64,000 nt of DNA, from positions 22,425,907 through 22,489,906 of the forward strand of contig CM046850.1 of NCBI GenBank assembly GCA_025618425.1, given 5' to 3'. The notes beneath the pieces were generated by a model, which was given only the letters and a program-made list of their open reading frames with translations, was not told where the DNA came from and did not search any database. This document shows positions 12,401 through 21,699 of this stretch, one piece after another. Both the position numbers and the translations under genes were made by a program. The DNA comes from Heliocidaris tuberculata. Taxonomy: Eukaryota; Echinodermata; Echinoidea; Camarodonta; Echinometridae. Every line of letters starts with the position of its first letter. The first letter of the stretch is position 1.

Positions 12401-15400
12401 TACCAATGGGACGAGTTAGCACTAATTAGATTAATGGTGAGTGGATGCGAATCACGTCGTGGATTATCATAAACTTAGCGGATTATGTTCTGTCTTCTTG
12501 CTTAAAGCATTTGTAATATATAAATTACATGCACTGGACAGAATGAATGCATACGCTGAACGATAATTAGAATGTGTACATAGAGAAAAGGTGCGTGGGC
12601 GAGGGTGGGCTGGTGTGTGGGTGACTGTATGTCGTTTTAAGTTACTTGAAGCAGGTGAAGATGATTTACAAAAACAAATCTTCATTAGGTATTTGGGTTG
12701 AATGGTTAGATCGACTGGTGGTTGATTCTTTTCTCTTATTGGGCAAAACAGTCTTTGATTAAAAAAAAAATATTTCATTTTGTTTTAGATGGATAAAAAG
12801 GTATGAAACATCTTTGGCAAAGAGTGCTATGGGACTAACAAATCGTTTTACCTATATACGTCTCTATCTCTGTCGCTTCCCATTGGGAAGATATCATATA
12901 ATGCAAAAATATCATCTCGTCTTGGTCACGAATAGTGACTAAATGGGTATCTTTCTTCTCCTGGCACATCATTTCTGCCTCGTTCCATGTAAATGCTGCT
13001 GAGTTGATGAACAGACGGTAGCAGGAGCCTTTGAAAGCATCCCATTCATCAGGACAGGTATAATCTACATAAATTTTAAAAGAGAGGGAGAAAGTTATAA
13101 ACTAACCTTCAAAAACCTTACACATTGGACATGGCCTTATACCAAGAAGCTCTTCAAGCGATTGTAGCGTATCCTCATGGTTTTGGATATTTTATGTTGT
13201 ACCTGTAACCCGTCATGAGATATATTGCAAGTCTCTGTCTCATAATCTTTTCTTTTGCCATGTTATCAATAATCATAACTTTCGTGTAATAATTCGGTTT
13301 ATCAAAATCAGAAATTTCATATTTATTTGATAAAAACACAGCAACTTCTGGTGAGAGATGTTTGAATTTAACCTCTAGCAGTGTCTAGACAAGCGTGAAC
13401 AACTTACTTTCTTTGCTGATGATCACATCAGGAATTATAATAGACGACGAATACTCGGCCAAGAAACCGGAACCACTACCAATACTATCAGAGTGGAACT
13501 GGATCTCCATCCGCTTCAACGACGACACAACCAATCCCGATGGTTTGTTTTGATCGCAGAACCGCCCAAGGGAAGTTTGAGATGTTTTGTCTATAATGAT
13601 GACGTAGTCCTCATCACATCCTACTTCTAGGGATTTGACTTCTAGTTCTACGAAGTACAAACTGATCTGGGTCCATGGTTTGGTAGCGATGTTCCAGGAG
13701 AGGTCCAGATCAGGGGGGTATGAATGGAAGTAACTCGGAGACATTACAAAGCCAGAGCCTTGCTTGCAGGAGGAAGATTCCTCAGTTGTGCCTCCAACTC
13801 CATCGCTACATCCAGGTTTATCTGTAGCATAAAACATCTTATTATGATATGCTGATCTCTCAGTCGATCTATTTATATACATGCACTTGGACTATAGTCA
13901 TATTACCTCTTCGGGAACCCTTAGTCTATGCACAAACTTAGAGATATCTAAAAGCAAATGTGCACTACAAACAGCTTGGTCGTATTTGTTGATCAACTTT
14001 TATTACATGTGATGTATAATGTCATTTCCACTGCTAGAAATACACACCATATTACCCTGAATTCAGAAAAGTACAGATAATTTAGTTATAAACAAGTGTA
14101 ATAATATGAACAAATCTGTAATGTATTATTACTTATCTGTTAAAAAGCATTTGAACTGTCATACTATTATGCCATAACCTATCATTCTGCAATTATATTC
14201 CCACTTGAAGATTAACCATAATATTCATACAGCCCAAAACAGCAATAGATATGTCATAAATTTGCCTGTACTGTGATTCCTTTTTTTTTTTTTTTTTTTT
14301 TTAGTCTTCTAATCCACTTTCAATTCTAAAATAATTCTGGATATTATATTAATCTGCAGCATTATCTTAGTACACAGTGATTTATATTTCATATGTATTT
14401 ATAAAATTTGGTAATTATCTAGCCTCCATAAAATACACAGAGGAGGCAAACCTCCTCTGTCTATTTCTATCATTCCCCATGTATTTTTCAATTTATTGCA
14501 ATTAAATTTCAAATCATAATGTATACTTGCATTGCAATTTTTAATATGAAAGTATATTAGCATTTTTAATGTTACATGCAAGATGTTTTTAATGATATTC
14601 TGGTAAGATTTAACCTTTTCAAGTTGAATTTTAAGTCAGATTTCATTTCTTTTCATTTTGTTTTCTTCATTTTTTGAATAGTGGATTATCCAATATTCCC
14701 TTCTTGTTTTTTCCAAGGTCTCAATCAAACAGATATTTTCACGAATTAATCAACATTGATGACAGGCAGTTTTATCCGAATCCGATGTAATTTACATTTT
14801 GCAATTTTCAATACTTCACTGTAATTTTCTGGACGATCATTTGTTTTCATTTGTATAATTATATATGTATATTGTGCAATATCTATTATATTTCTCGGAA
14901 TGGCATGTGCGGGTTCACATGCCTACGGGCAACAGAGAAGAATTTCTCTTTTGTAAACCCTGACCCACATGCCATTCCGTCTTATCTTATTCTATTTTAT
15001 CTATTACTCTGTATGCATATCTTGTACTCGTTTTTATGGTCGAATAAATAATAATAATAATAATAATAATTTTGTTTGATGTTTGTGGTAAAAAAAATCA
15101 TTATGTTGTTCTTTTGAACCTTGAACTTTAAACAAGACGACCATGCCAACATACCTACATAACCATAGGCAGCACTGGCACCTGAAATCTGAGTCAGCAA
15201 TCCTGACAAAATCGTCACTGATAGATTTGAAGATGACGAAACAAATACTGAAGGGACATCACCGAGGTCAAAGGATACGTCTTTGCTACTGGCCGTGTCT
15301 CTGATCCAAAGTACACAATCCGAGTTCTCGCTGCTGTCAATTACGGTCTTGATTGGAAAAGAAAATGTTTTTGAAAGTATTCTGCCTTTACATTTCGTGA

Positions 15401-18400
15401 AACCGATTCATATTGGTTTCAAAACTTTTCACACAGCAACCAAATATGAAAAGAAAATGTACGTTTTAAAAAAAAGAACATTTTTTTTTGTCATCGAAAA
15501 AGGCAATTTTCACATTCTTCGTGGTCACTAATGTAAAAGCTTTTCACTTCCATTACATATGATGTGATCAAACATCACTTTAAAGATAAGGCCTACCTGA
15601 AATCCACTAAAAATAAACACCACATATTGGCCTTCTGACAAGCTAATGTCCTGCTGGCACATAGCACGAGGAGGGAATGTTCTTGACTGGTCCATTGATA
15701 TCTCCCCTGCTACCTCAGGTAAAAGATACGCCGATGAGCAGTTCTCCTCGCAGTATGACGATATACAGTCTGACAAAAAAGAGAAGTGGATAATTTTTTT
15801 GTATGAAGGACTTCCACTCTCACAAAGAGTGAAACCATTTTTTTTTTTTTTTTTTTTACCACGGTTCTACCCTTTTCAACAAGAGGATTGTTATGTCATT
15901 CGGCAAATATATAAACACACCAATACCCCAGCACCTTTAAGGAAAATGGGTGGCTGCCGAGCAAAATAGCACATGATTACGAGGTCATCGTATTTCACAG
16001 TCAAAATTTCCCCCGCGGTATGGTTTTGGGTCAGGCGTAAAAAATGAATATGGTTAATTTTTAAGATTAAGGGTAAGGATAAAGATGTAAGAGTTGGGGT
16101 GAAGGGGCTGGTGTGGATGACATACCCACGGCAGTAGCAGCATCGACACTCATTCACAGAAATGGTAACTATAAATAAGCCTAATTGACTGCAATTTAAA
16201 TTCTTACCAACGCTTTGGCATCCTAACAGCTCTATTCGGAAACACAATGTACTGTTCCAGTCTGTTGGAAGTATGCTATATCGTTTAGCGGTGATACTCT
16301 CTGGTAGAGATACTTTACACATCGATGTCTCACAATCAGATAAATCCTGTAGGTTTATACAACGATATGACATGATTACACAATACTATTGCAATATATG
16401 TGTAGAATTAATCTTAGACTTGTTTATATATGTATCTATTATGCGCTGAAATTTTACTCAAAGAAAACTAGATTCGAGTGATAAACTTAATTAGGAAAAT
16501 ACAGTGTAGAGGGAAATGTGGTATAAGTAATAGGGAAAACAGTAAACACTATACATGGTACGTGTAACACAGCAGCCTCCCACACATATATACACACACA
16601 CACACACACCAACCACACGCCCACATGTGAACATGAACGGAAATGTTAGTTTTTAAATCTTTAAAGAAGTTTTCAGTCCGCTTCAATATTAACAAAAATG
16701 ACTAACATGGCTATTTCTTCAAAGAGTGGAAAAAGCTAATTTAATAGGTTCAAGGGTCTACATTATCTTCACTTATCGTGTACAATATTTGTGATGGTCG
16801 TTTGCAATATCAATAGTAGTTTAATTGCTAGTTTCACAATACTATGCTCATCAATCATAAATTTAGCACACAATTAGGGAAGGACTCACAAAATGAAATG
16901 CGTTCGACGAATCATTTGAGACAGCGGTCAGGTTAAAGGAACGAATTCGTGAACTGTAACACTGCTGAATGATGACTTCACGAACTATGGTGCTAGTCCC
17001 AAAGACAACTTCAACCCCACTGTCGTAGCCGGAAGAGCGCCCTCCCCATCCTGTCAAAGGTCTGTGTTCGTAAGATAGAAGCCTTAAAGCATCTAAATCC
17101 GATTCCGTTTCGTTCAGACCTATTTGCATCTGATCATTTGTTAATACAAGGATACCAGAAGAAAAGCCGAGATCAAAATAGCAGCCTATGTATAGAAGGA
17201 GAAAAAACAAAGACACAGTACAGCTTGTAATCTTGAGAAGATGTTCAACTCATACAAATTCCGCTATAAATCTTCATCTCTGAAATATTTGGACAATACT
17301 TCTAAACCCTGCAACAGTTTTGACGTTCACTGTAAGGCGGTGTTTAAACTACATTTCTTAAAAAAAAAAGAAGGTTTGTTTATGACGATGCATACGTGAA
17401 AACATTTTCCTCGAATGCATGATTTTGGAAATAAGGCATTGCAGTATGAATGAAAATATACGAATATGGAAAAAGAGGTGAATTTGAATCGGCTTAATTA
17501 TGGCAAATGCAAACGGTAGGTGACTACCTTGTGTTTCAACGTATCTGTTATCTGTTATATATCCTAGGACATGTAGTCACGAGGAATAACTTGCCACCAA
17601 CTGCTTCTTTAGAACGTACAATGTGTTTATAAAATGTCCACTCGCATAGAGATTTGTGTTAGCCTGAGATACGGACCAAGGACCACCTTAGGTCGATGTT
17701 CATAGCTGTGCAGCCTAATCTACTGGGTGATAGTATGCATACTTTCATTTTGCATACGATCCTAGTGGGTGTATGATGTTGTCGAAACACATTGGTGTCG
17801 AAACAACGAGTGTAAGCGTTACGTATTTCCCCACCGCTCTGACATCCAAGGATCTCCAAACGCAGGGACAGAAGACTGGGATCTTTGCTTCTTGGTGTAA
17901 TACGGACGTGAAAAGTCCATCGAGGCTGTACGAAGAGTATCAGTGACACTAACTCCGGATTCCACCTTTCCTGAATGACCTTTCATGGAAAGAAAAACAC
18001 CCAGAGGCATTGTTAGTTGGTGTTAAGAAGTAAACAAAACATGTAATGAAATATAAGATTGAAATCAAATGGCTGAAACCTTAGAATTGCCTTAACATAT
18101 ATTTTCTTTTTATAAATATTTTTTTTTTACGCAGGCTACGATAGGCTACAGCACTTTTGAATTTAGAGAAGGAGACTTTTGATAATTAGCCATATTAACA
18201 GCCGGGGGCACTATCAAGGAGCCCCCTCAGAAGTTGAATGCCCTTAAAATTGCACAACCGCAGCCTCACTTTTCCTAAGAATGATTCCTGCTAAATTATA
18301 AAAATATCAATTGTACATTGTCGAAAAGGCGACAATATGTAAAAGATTGCGGACGAAGAAAGAAGGCTGATCACAAGAATAACTTCATAAAAAACCCCAC

Positions 18401-19965
18401 CAAATTATCACATTACCTCTTCACTTTCATCTTCGAAAGTCACAAGAATAGATTCAAGCCATGTTCCAACGCTCTCTTTACCGCCTTGGATCAGGATACC
18501 GGTGATGTAATGAACTTGGCCAAAGTTTACCTATAGCAAATGTAAGTGATAACACACTGAATCCAGTGTCAATGATTGTGATCTGAAATCTATTGCATTC
18601 GTCAATGACTTTCTTAATAATTTTTGACAAAAATTTAAATATTTATAAGCCTATCAGTCCTTTAGATATAAAGATATTTATGATTGAACACAGAAATCGC
18701 AATGCATTGCCAAACAGTGGAGGAAGTCAAACAATAATTTAACCTTAATGGTAGAGTCATCTACTTCCGGGTCAGGTATCCATGACGACGGTCCGTGAAG
18801 CCTTGCCTGAATTGGGCTATGTGTCCTATCTCTCTGACTGGTCGCAGAGAGACTGTTATCTCGTATCCAACCGCTCTCCATTCCAAGAGGGATGAGACAG
18901 TGACCTGTAAAAATGATAACCAGCCAAACAAATTGAAAAATATGACTTCATGAAGTGGAAAACCATAGCTGTAAAGACAAGCCGCTAAGTTTCAATCTAG
19001 GGTTAATGCTTCAGAAAAAAAAAATGATCGGTACATTATTTAATCCGGCACCCTTATCCCAATACAATATAGTTCCAGCCACGTCCACGTACACTATAAA
19101 CAACGTATTAAAATGTTCCGGCAGAAGTACTTTGGAAAGGGACTTTTTGCGTAACATTATACTAATTTCTAATGAGGTAATGTTAAAAAGGATATAGAAA
19201 CCCTTATTTACAATCTAACAGTTAAGTTCCAATTCGCTTTGCTATTAGCGATATTAATTCTAATGTCTGTACAACCGGACAAAGGGGACCTTTTGATCAG
19301 CTCATTTCTATCAGATCCCTGTACAATTTTGAAGATCTGGAATGATTTAACCTTAAGGCCAGTGGCTTAGCTAGGATTTTTTACAAGAGGGGAAAATTCT
19401 GCTTGAAGGTAGACCCGTATTTTTTTCTTCTCGCCAGCCCTCCAAAACTCGCTCAGTTGGGGGATCTCAGCTACGCTAGTGCTTAAGGCTACATATTACG
19501 TCCTGTATTCGACGTGTGCTGTGTAGTGATCCGAAAAAAGAAGATCTCTGCAAATATACGTTTAGCTATAAATGGCTGCAAATGACATTAATGAGGCAAC
19601 ACAGGAATGAAGTAACGAACCTTCTCCTTGAATAGGTCTGATCTCCACTACAAATCCTTCACCTATTCCAGATGAATCTGAAGTGAACCTTATCCATACC
19701 CTGTCCGACCAAATGACGAAGTCTGATGGAGCAAGAAACCCAGTGAATCGGCCCGCGACACTGTTTGTGTCGTTTGAATCAATGCCCTTTCCGACAGACA
19801 GTACGTCTCCTTGATCTTTCAAACCAAAGTTGATGAAACGGAGAAGGACACCGAAGCCAGTTGGTGTTTCGACGTTCCATTCTATAAAAACGTTGTTTTC
19901 GTACGGCATCGGGTAGGTCGGAGATTCCAGCACATGGACATCGTTGACATCAAGAACGATAGGTA
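3314..19965 (-). CDS. Multidomain relaxin-receptor/LGR-like GPCR with CUB, discoidin, C-type lectin and LDLa ectodomain (3' part of gene, 22 segments)
   Basis: This is the whole gene as assembled from splice sites and domain homology. Coding segments, 5' to 3': 19965-19621, 18904-18744, 18530-18417, 17979-17835, 17185-16890, 16346-16208, 15769-15597, 15347-15155, 13821-13408, 13064-12852, 12111-12027, a relic 11884-11746, 10997-10890, 10455-10339, 9845-9726, 9261-9109, 8241-8125, 7688-7569, 6595-5692, 5122-4987, 4699-4482 and 3487-3314. All introns are GT-AG and phases match, except around 11746-12027 and between 7569 and 6595. The seven-helix part most resembles relaxin-family and snail GRL101-type LGRs, known for LDLa plus leucine-rich repeats. 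The domain set suggests binding of a glycan or protein ligand at the cell surface with G-protein signalling inside. The ligand is unknown. The N-terminal exon and signal peptide were not found. It could be one gene or a decaying copy, given the two junction problems. Confidence 0.75.
3720..4230. repeat. CpG-rich foldback repeat inside a receptor intron
   Basis: The run TTAGTGAGCTTTCGAT occurs near 3780 and inverted near 4135, flanking a CpG-rich core. The same encoded QIESSL string appears on both arms, as expected of an inverted repeat rather than a gene. Confidence 0.5.
4482..4699 (-). CDS. Receptor, cytoplasmic-tail exon with charged helical segment
   Basis: A strong pyrimidine tract (TTTTCTCCTCTACTGTCCAATCAG spans 4700-4723) leads into this exon in phase 1, matching the GTTAGT donor at 4986. 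It encodes 72 residues. A central stretch beginning [20 protein letters not shown] is rich in Leu, Glu, Arg and Lys and probably helical, perhaps a coiled coil. The end is a perfect donor, ATG|GTGAGT, in phase 0. Reading through that donor gives another 38 residues and a stop at 4368, an alternative end I consider less likely. Confidence 0.6.
4987..5122 (-). CDS. Receptor, seventh transmembrane helix exon
   Basis: The exon starts in phase 0 after TTAG with [20 protein letters not shown], a clear TM7 with the class A NPxxY motif (NPYLY). A basic juxtamembrane stretch, MRGKKQ, then charged residues follow. The donor CAAG|GTTAGT closes in phase 1. If that donor is not used, a TAG follows at once (4982-4984), giving a short-tailed isoform. 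Confidence 0.85.
5306..5460 (-). repeat. SINE-like interspersed repeat fragment
   Basis: It shares a block containing ACCCATTTACACCTGGGTGG with the inverted copy near 60,930-60,960. It lies in a receptor intron. Confidence 0.45.
5692..6595 (-). CDS. Receptor, seven-helix domain, TM1-TM6 (relaxin receptor/LGR type C-like)
   Basis: One exon of 904 nt gives 301 full codons. It begins with a Cys-rich hinge, then [20 protein letters not shown], which parallels the relaxin-receptor segment just before TM1. Exon positions: TM1 about 40-61 with GN at 52-53; TM2 about 76-97 with NLAVSD and Asp84; Cys118 before TM3 and Cys198 in loop 2, able to pair; DRC at 142-144 in place of DRY; TM4 about 166-184; TM5 about 213-239; TM6 about 268-291 with CWFP at 280-283. 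A Lys-rich third intracellular loop lies at 243-260. The phase-0 donor CAG|GTGAAT joins TM7. The exon needs a phase-2 partner upstream, whereas the nearest LDLa exon ends in phase 1. Confidence 0.9.
6596..7568 (-). other. Receptor intron(s) between LDLa6 and the 7TM exon
   Basis: I looked here for leucine-rich-repeat exons and found none. Most of 6840-7350 resembles interspersed repeat. A small linker exon converting phase 1 to phase 2 is expected but was not identified. Confidence 0.5.
7569..7688 (-). CDS. Receptor, LDLa module 6
   Basis: A 40-codon exon, phase 1 at both ends, encodes a complete LDLa module: [10 protein letters not shown]...[24 protein letters not shown]. It has six cysteines and the acidic calcium-cage residues ([13 protein letters not shown]). 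The acceptor is AAATAG and the donor TGTG|GTATGT. The symmetric phase is typical of shuffled LDLa exons. Confidence 0.88.
8125..8241 (-). CDS. Receptor, LDLa module 5
   Basis: A 39-codon exon, phase 1-1. It has six cysteines, the C-terminal acidic set [17 protein letters not shown] and FEC at the start. Acceptor CTGACAG, donor TGTG|GTGATT. This is a complete LDLa module expected to bind calcium. Confidence 0.88.
8820..9080. repeat. Interspersed repeat with T/C-rich tract and G-run
   Basis: The ends are inverted copies: CAGGGGCGGCGCCAGGGC near 8822 and CGCCGCCCCTG near 9069. They flank a pyrimidine-rich core and a run of about ten G. This marks a small palindrome-ended element in the receptor intron. 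Confidence 0.5.
9109..9261 (-). CDS. Receptor, divergent LDLa-like module 4
   Basis: A 51-codon exon, phase 1-1. It is Cys-rich ([18 protein letters not shown], then RCIY, GCRD and RAC) but lacks the DCxDxSDE calcium signature and is about a dozen residues longer than its neighbours. Acceptor TTTAACAG, donor TGTG|GTAAGA. Position and phase mark it as a diverged LDLa module, probably unable to hold calcium in the usual way. Confidence 0.7.
9726..9845 (-). CDS. Receptor, LDLa module 3
   Basis: A 40-codon exon, phase 1-1, with [20 protein letters not shown] then [12 protein letters not shown]. The acidic pattern is kept. The cysteine expected near FP is not seen, so one disulfide may be missing. 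Acceptor GACACAG, donor GTT|GTAAGT. Confidence 0.82.
10339..10455 (-). CDS. Receptor, LDLa module 2
   Basis: A 39-codon exon, phase 1-1. It encodes a textbook LDLa: [20 protein letters not shown] then [15 protein letters not shown], with six cysteines and the SDE calcium signature. Acceptor CTTTTCAG, donor TGTG|GTAATG. Confidence 0.92.
10890..10997 (-). CDS. Receptor, LDLa module 1
   Basis: A 36-codon exon, phase 1-1: [14 protein letters not shown] then [18 protein letters not shown]. The calcium signature DNSDESEC is present. The usual third cysteine is not obvious. Acceptor GATCCAG, donor TGTG|GTAAGT. Confidence 0.88.
11746..11884 (-). pseudogene. Relic LDLa exon, 3' half only
   Basis: The 3' half encodes [16 protein letters not shown], a perfect LDLa second half, and ends in a phase-1 donor (GAAG|GTAGGC). 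Upstream there are no cysteine codons, and the LDLa frame has a TGA and a TAA between the strong acceptor (TTTTTGTTTCAG at 11885-11896) and the conserved half. The exon therefore looks truncated or replaced at its 5' end. Because the good half is intact, the damage may be recent or specific to one haplotype. Confidence 0.6.
12027..12111 (-). CDS. Receptor, C-type lectin domain, second exon
   Basis: After TTGTAG the frame gives [20 protein letters not shown] then YTDW, continuing the lectin WIGL...FxWxDGTPxxYxxW pattern. It ends PPQ, with donor CA|GTAAGC in phase 2. Not splicing gives TAA directly. The C-terminal third of a normal lectin domain (EPN/QPD, WND and the last two cysteines) was not found downstream, so the fold as seen is incomplete. 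Confidence 0.82.
12852..13064 (-). CDS. Receptor, C-type lectin domain, first exon
   Basis: A 213-nt exon, phase 1-1. It encodes the first half of a C-type lectin domain: [26 protein letters not shown] and [10 protein letters not shown], ending TYI to join GLG in the next exon. Acceptor TTATGTAG, donor ATAG|GTAAAA. The calcium/sugar motif would lie in the missing C-terminal part, so specificity cannot be read. Confidence 0.9.
13408..13821 (-). CDS. Receptor, CUB domain 3 (single exon)
   Basis: A 414-nt exon, phase 1-1. CUB features: [20 protein letters not shown] then SWNI, a hydrophobic strand [10 protein letters not shown], a Cys pair at GCDEDYV and GRFCDQ, and the closing [17 protein letters not shown] domains are extracellular beta-sandwich modules that bind proteins or glycans, often through calcium. 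Acceptor GCTACAG, donor GAAA|GTAAGT. Confidence 0.9.
13822..15154 (-). other. Receptor intron with T-tract, hairpin and retroelement-like tail
   Basis: It contains a ~20-bp T run near 14281, a hairpin at 14896-14979 whose arms carry GGAATGGCATGTG and its complement, and a sequence ending GGTCGAATAAATAATAATAA near 15040-15070, which looks like a non-LTR element 3' tail. No exon seen. Confidence 0.45.
15155..15769 (-). CDS. Receptor, CUB domain 2 (two exons)
   Basis: Exon A (15769-15597, phase 1-0) starts CISSYCEEN and holds [19 protein letters not shown]. Exon B (15347-15155, phase 0-1) holds SDCVLWIRD, the Ser-rich turn [14 protein letters not shown] and SGASAAYGY. Together they give the CUB order of strands and the central Cys pair. 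Splice sites: TTTGTCAG, CAG|GTAGGC, ATCAAG and TAG|GTATGT. Unlike CUB1 and CUB3, this domain is split by an intron. Confidence 0.85.
16208..17185 (-). CDS. Receptor, discoidin (F5/8 type C) domain b (two exons)
   Basis: Exon A (17185-16890, phase 1-0) has [28 protein letters not shown] and [11 protein letters not shown]. Exon B (16346-16208, phase 0-1) ends [11 protein letters not shown], the usual F5/8 ending with the closing cysteine. F5/8 domains bind membranes, glycans or proteins through loop spikes. Compared with domain a, its N-terminal two exons are fused into one. Acceptors ATACATAG and CCTACAG; donors TTT|GTGAGT and GTTG|GTAAGA. Confidence 0.85.
17835..18904 (-). CDS. Receptor, discoidin (F5/8 type C) domain a (three exons)
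   Basis: Exon 1 (18904-18744) gives [20 protein letters not shown]. Exon 2 (18530-18417) gives [20 protein letters not shown] then [10 protein letters not shown]. Exon 3 (17979-17835) gives [20 protein letters not shown] then LEILGCQS. This is the full F5/8 order (LGMxSG...I..D..LSAxS, VxFGxxxxITGIxxQG, RIxP, LRxEIxGC). Internal junctions are all phase 0 and outer ones phase 1, so the block is a shuffle-ready module. The donor of exon 1 (AAG|GTTAAA) is weak but the phase fit is exact. Confidence 0.92.
19621..19965 (-). CDS. Receptor, CUB domain 1 (most 5' exon found)
   Basis: A 345-nt exon, phase 1-1. It starts at CACTAAG with [23 protein letters not shown] hallmarks: [33 protein letters not shown], and [16 protein letters not shown] at the end. 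The usual cysteines are missing, so this may be a divergent CUB. Donor GAAG|GTTCGT. An upstream exon ending in phase 1, with the signal peptide, should exist but was not recognised. Confidence 0.85.
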
Positions 19966-20144
19966 CTTAGTGAGATAGAGAGGATTTAGAAGAATAGTTT
20001 GTTGCAAGAAATTGTTTTCTTAGATATTTTAACGACCCTCTGCATTCGTTTTGTCTCAGTAACAATAAAACGTTTACTTCGTATCAGATAAGATAAAGTT
20101 GGGTTCTGATGAGGGAAATGTAACTAGTTACATTTCCCTGTTCT

Positions 20145-20660
20145 GATCATGCGATTACAATGTGAAAGAAACTGTCTAGAAAGGATGGGTGTATACTGTG
20201 ATGTTTTGGAATCATCACAATTATAAGAAATTTGATTTGATTTGATTTGATTTGATTTATTTTTCCGTTTCAAAATAATTATACATGATACATATCGATC
20301 AAACGAATAAACATAAAACAATGTATAAGTGTAGTAAATCAAACTAACATACAAAGATAAAGGGTACTAAGAAGAGTACAAAAAATAATTTACACAAACG
20401 GATCATTATTGACCTAACATATAAAATGAAACGGAGGGAGCATGCTAAGAAAGCAATGCTTGTATGATGCATGCCCCAAAGACTTAAATACGTAAACGAA
20501 TTTTGGTCAAACAAAATTATAATAATTGGATAAATAGTGGCGAAAGTTACAGAAAAATTCACGGTATGCCAACATAGGTTTCTAGGAAAACAAATTGAAA
20601 GGAAATTGACACAATCTTGCTGAAAATCACATGCACTGCACACAAAAATGGATATATGGG
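20145..20660. repeat. Interspersed repeat family copy, interrupted by a ~350-bp insert
   Basis: The halves at 20145-20230 and 20575-20660 match the contiguous family copy at 55,730-55,890 (shared: TGTGAAAGAAACTG, TTTTGGAAT and AAAATCACATGCACTGCA). Between them is an insert starting with a (TTTGA)n run. A (CA)n tract follows at about 20664-20702. Confidence 0.6.
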
Positions 20661-20661
20661 A

Positions 20662-20695
<34 letters not shown>

Positions 20696-20952
20696 ACACA
20701 CAAGGTGAATAGATAGTTGGTTAGTTCTCATTATATCAATATCTACAGAAGATGATTATTGTCGTATAAAGAAACTTTGTAGTTTACAAAGCAGTTTTAT
20801 ACAACAAACGTCACAAGTTTAAAATTGTACAGACTCTTTTGCAAACCGCCTTAAAAACACCTGCGTTTTTTTAATAGGCTGTTTACTGCTTTAAATTTGA
20901 ACGAGCCTACGCTATGAATATTTATATACAATGTCTATAAGTAATATATGGC

Positions 20953-21183
20953 ATGCAAGGAACCATATACATTAACAGAATATGGAAGTCAAGTCGGGGC
21001 CCATTTCTTAGTGCTGGCGACAGTTTTCTTCGTCGAGAGTATCCAAATACGCCGGGGAGATTTCGTGACGGTATACCAAATCCGCCAAAAGAACCATATC
21101 CGCCGTTACACTGGCACATACCAGCAAATACACCTCATCTTTACTTACGCATCATGGAATTAAGATCATGTTCAGAACAATGA
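20953..21183 (+). pseudogene. Possible CUB-like exon on the plus strand
   Basis: The frame after an acceptor-like TTTCTTAG (21006-21013) reads SFLRREYPNTP, then PYPPLHWHIPAN, then HLYLRIMEL, which resembles the first half of a CUB domain (YPN..PP.L.W.I.A....L.I..L). It lacks the usual cysteine, has no good donor and stops at 21183. It runs opposite to the receptor. It may be a relic or the end of an unrelated gene. Confidence 0.35.
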
Positions 21184-21476
21184 CTCGATATAGTTACGCA
21201 TTAAAATCCATTAATTGCCTTTCACATGATAATATATATATGTGTAATAAAAAATAACAGCATCTAAAAGAAAAGCGACTTGTTAAGGGTTAGACAAGCT
21301 GGATAACTCCAGCTATCCAGAATGTCCTGGGTCCCTTTTGTAACATGATACGAGTATTGTATTTGATATATACCAGGAATTGCATTTCAGTTGCTCTACT
21401 TGCCTTGTCCAGAATGGACATACATCATAAACCTGGATACGGAGCCACAAAACCTGTGACAAAAATATACAGCAGG

Positions 21477-21683
21477 ATGAAGCCCACCACTTTCTTATGG
21501 GTGTTCTTTCTTTTGGTAGTCGACTTCGCCGCTGCATCTACGACTACCAGTACGACGACGACATCGGAAGTGCTACCGACCCTACATTATACATCAACCA
21601 TGGGTTTATTTTCAACAAGTACGCAACGACCGACGACTCATGAGTCATTTCCAAACGAAATACCGTTCATAAATTCTAGCTAG
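21477..21683 (+). CDS. Possible first exon of a secreted Thr-rich protein
   Basis: A 68-codon frame starts at an ATG and encodes MKPTTFLWVFFLLVVDFAAA, a good signal peptide, then a Ser/Thr-rich, mucin-like stretch (STTTSTTTTSEV). It stops with TAG at 21681. A strong donor, GTA|GTAAGA, lies about 16 bases after the stop. Whether this is a tiny secreted protein, a spliced first exon with another frame, or chance is undecided. No downstream exon was recognised before the minisatellite. Confidence 0.35.
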   Translation: MKPTTFLWVFFLLVVDFAAASTTTSTTTTSEVLPTLHYTSTMGLFSTSTQRPTTHESFPNEIPFINSS

Positions 21684-21699
21684 CTGCACTAGACGTAGT

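Noticed and set aside
20344..20643. 99-codon hydrophobic minus-strand ORF
   Set aside because: It falls inside an interspersed repeat and its insert. Hydrophobicity comes from AT-rich composition.
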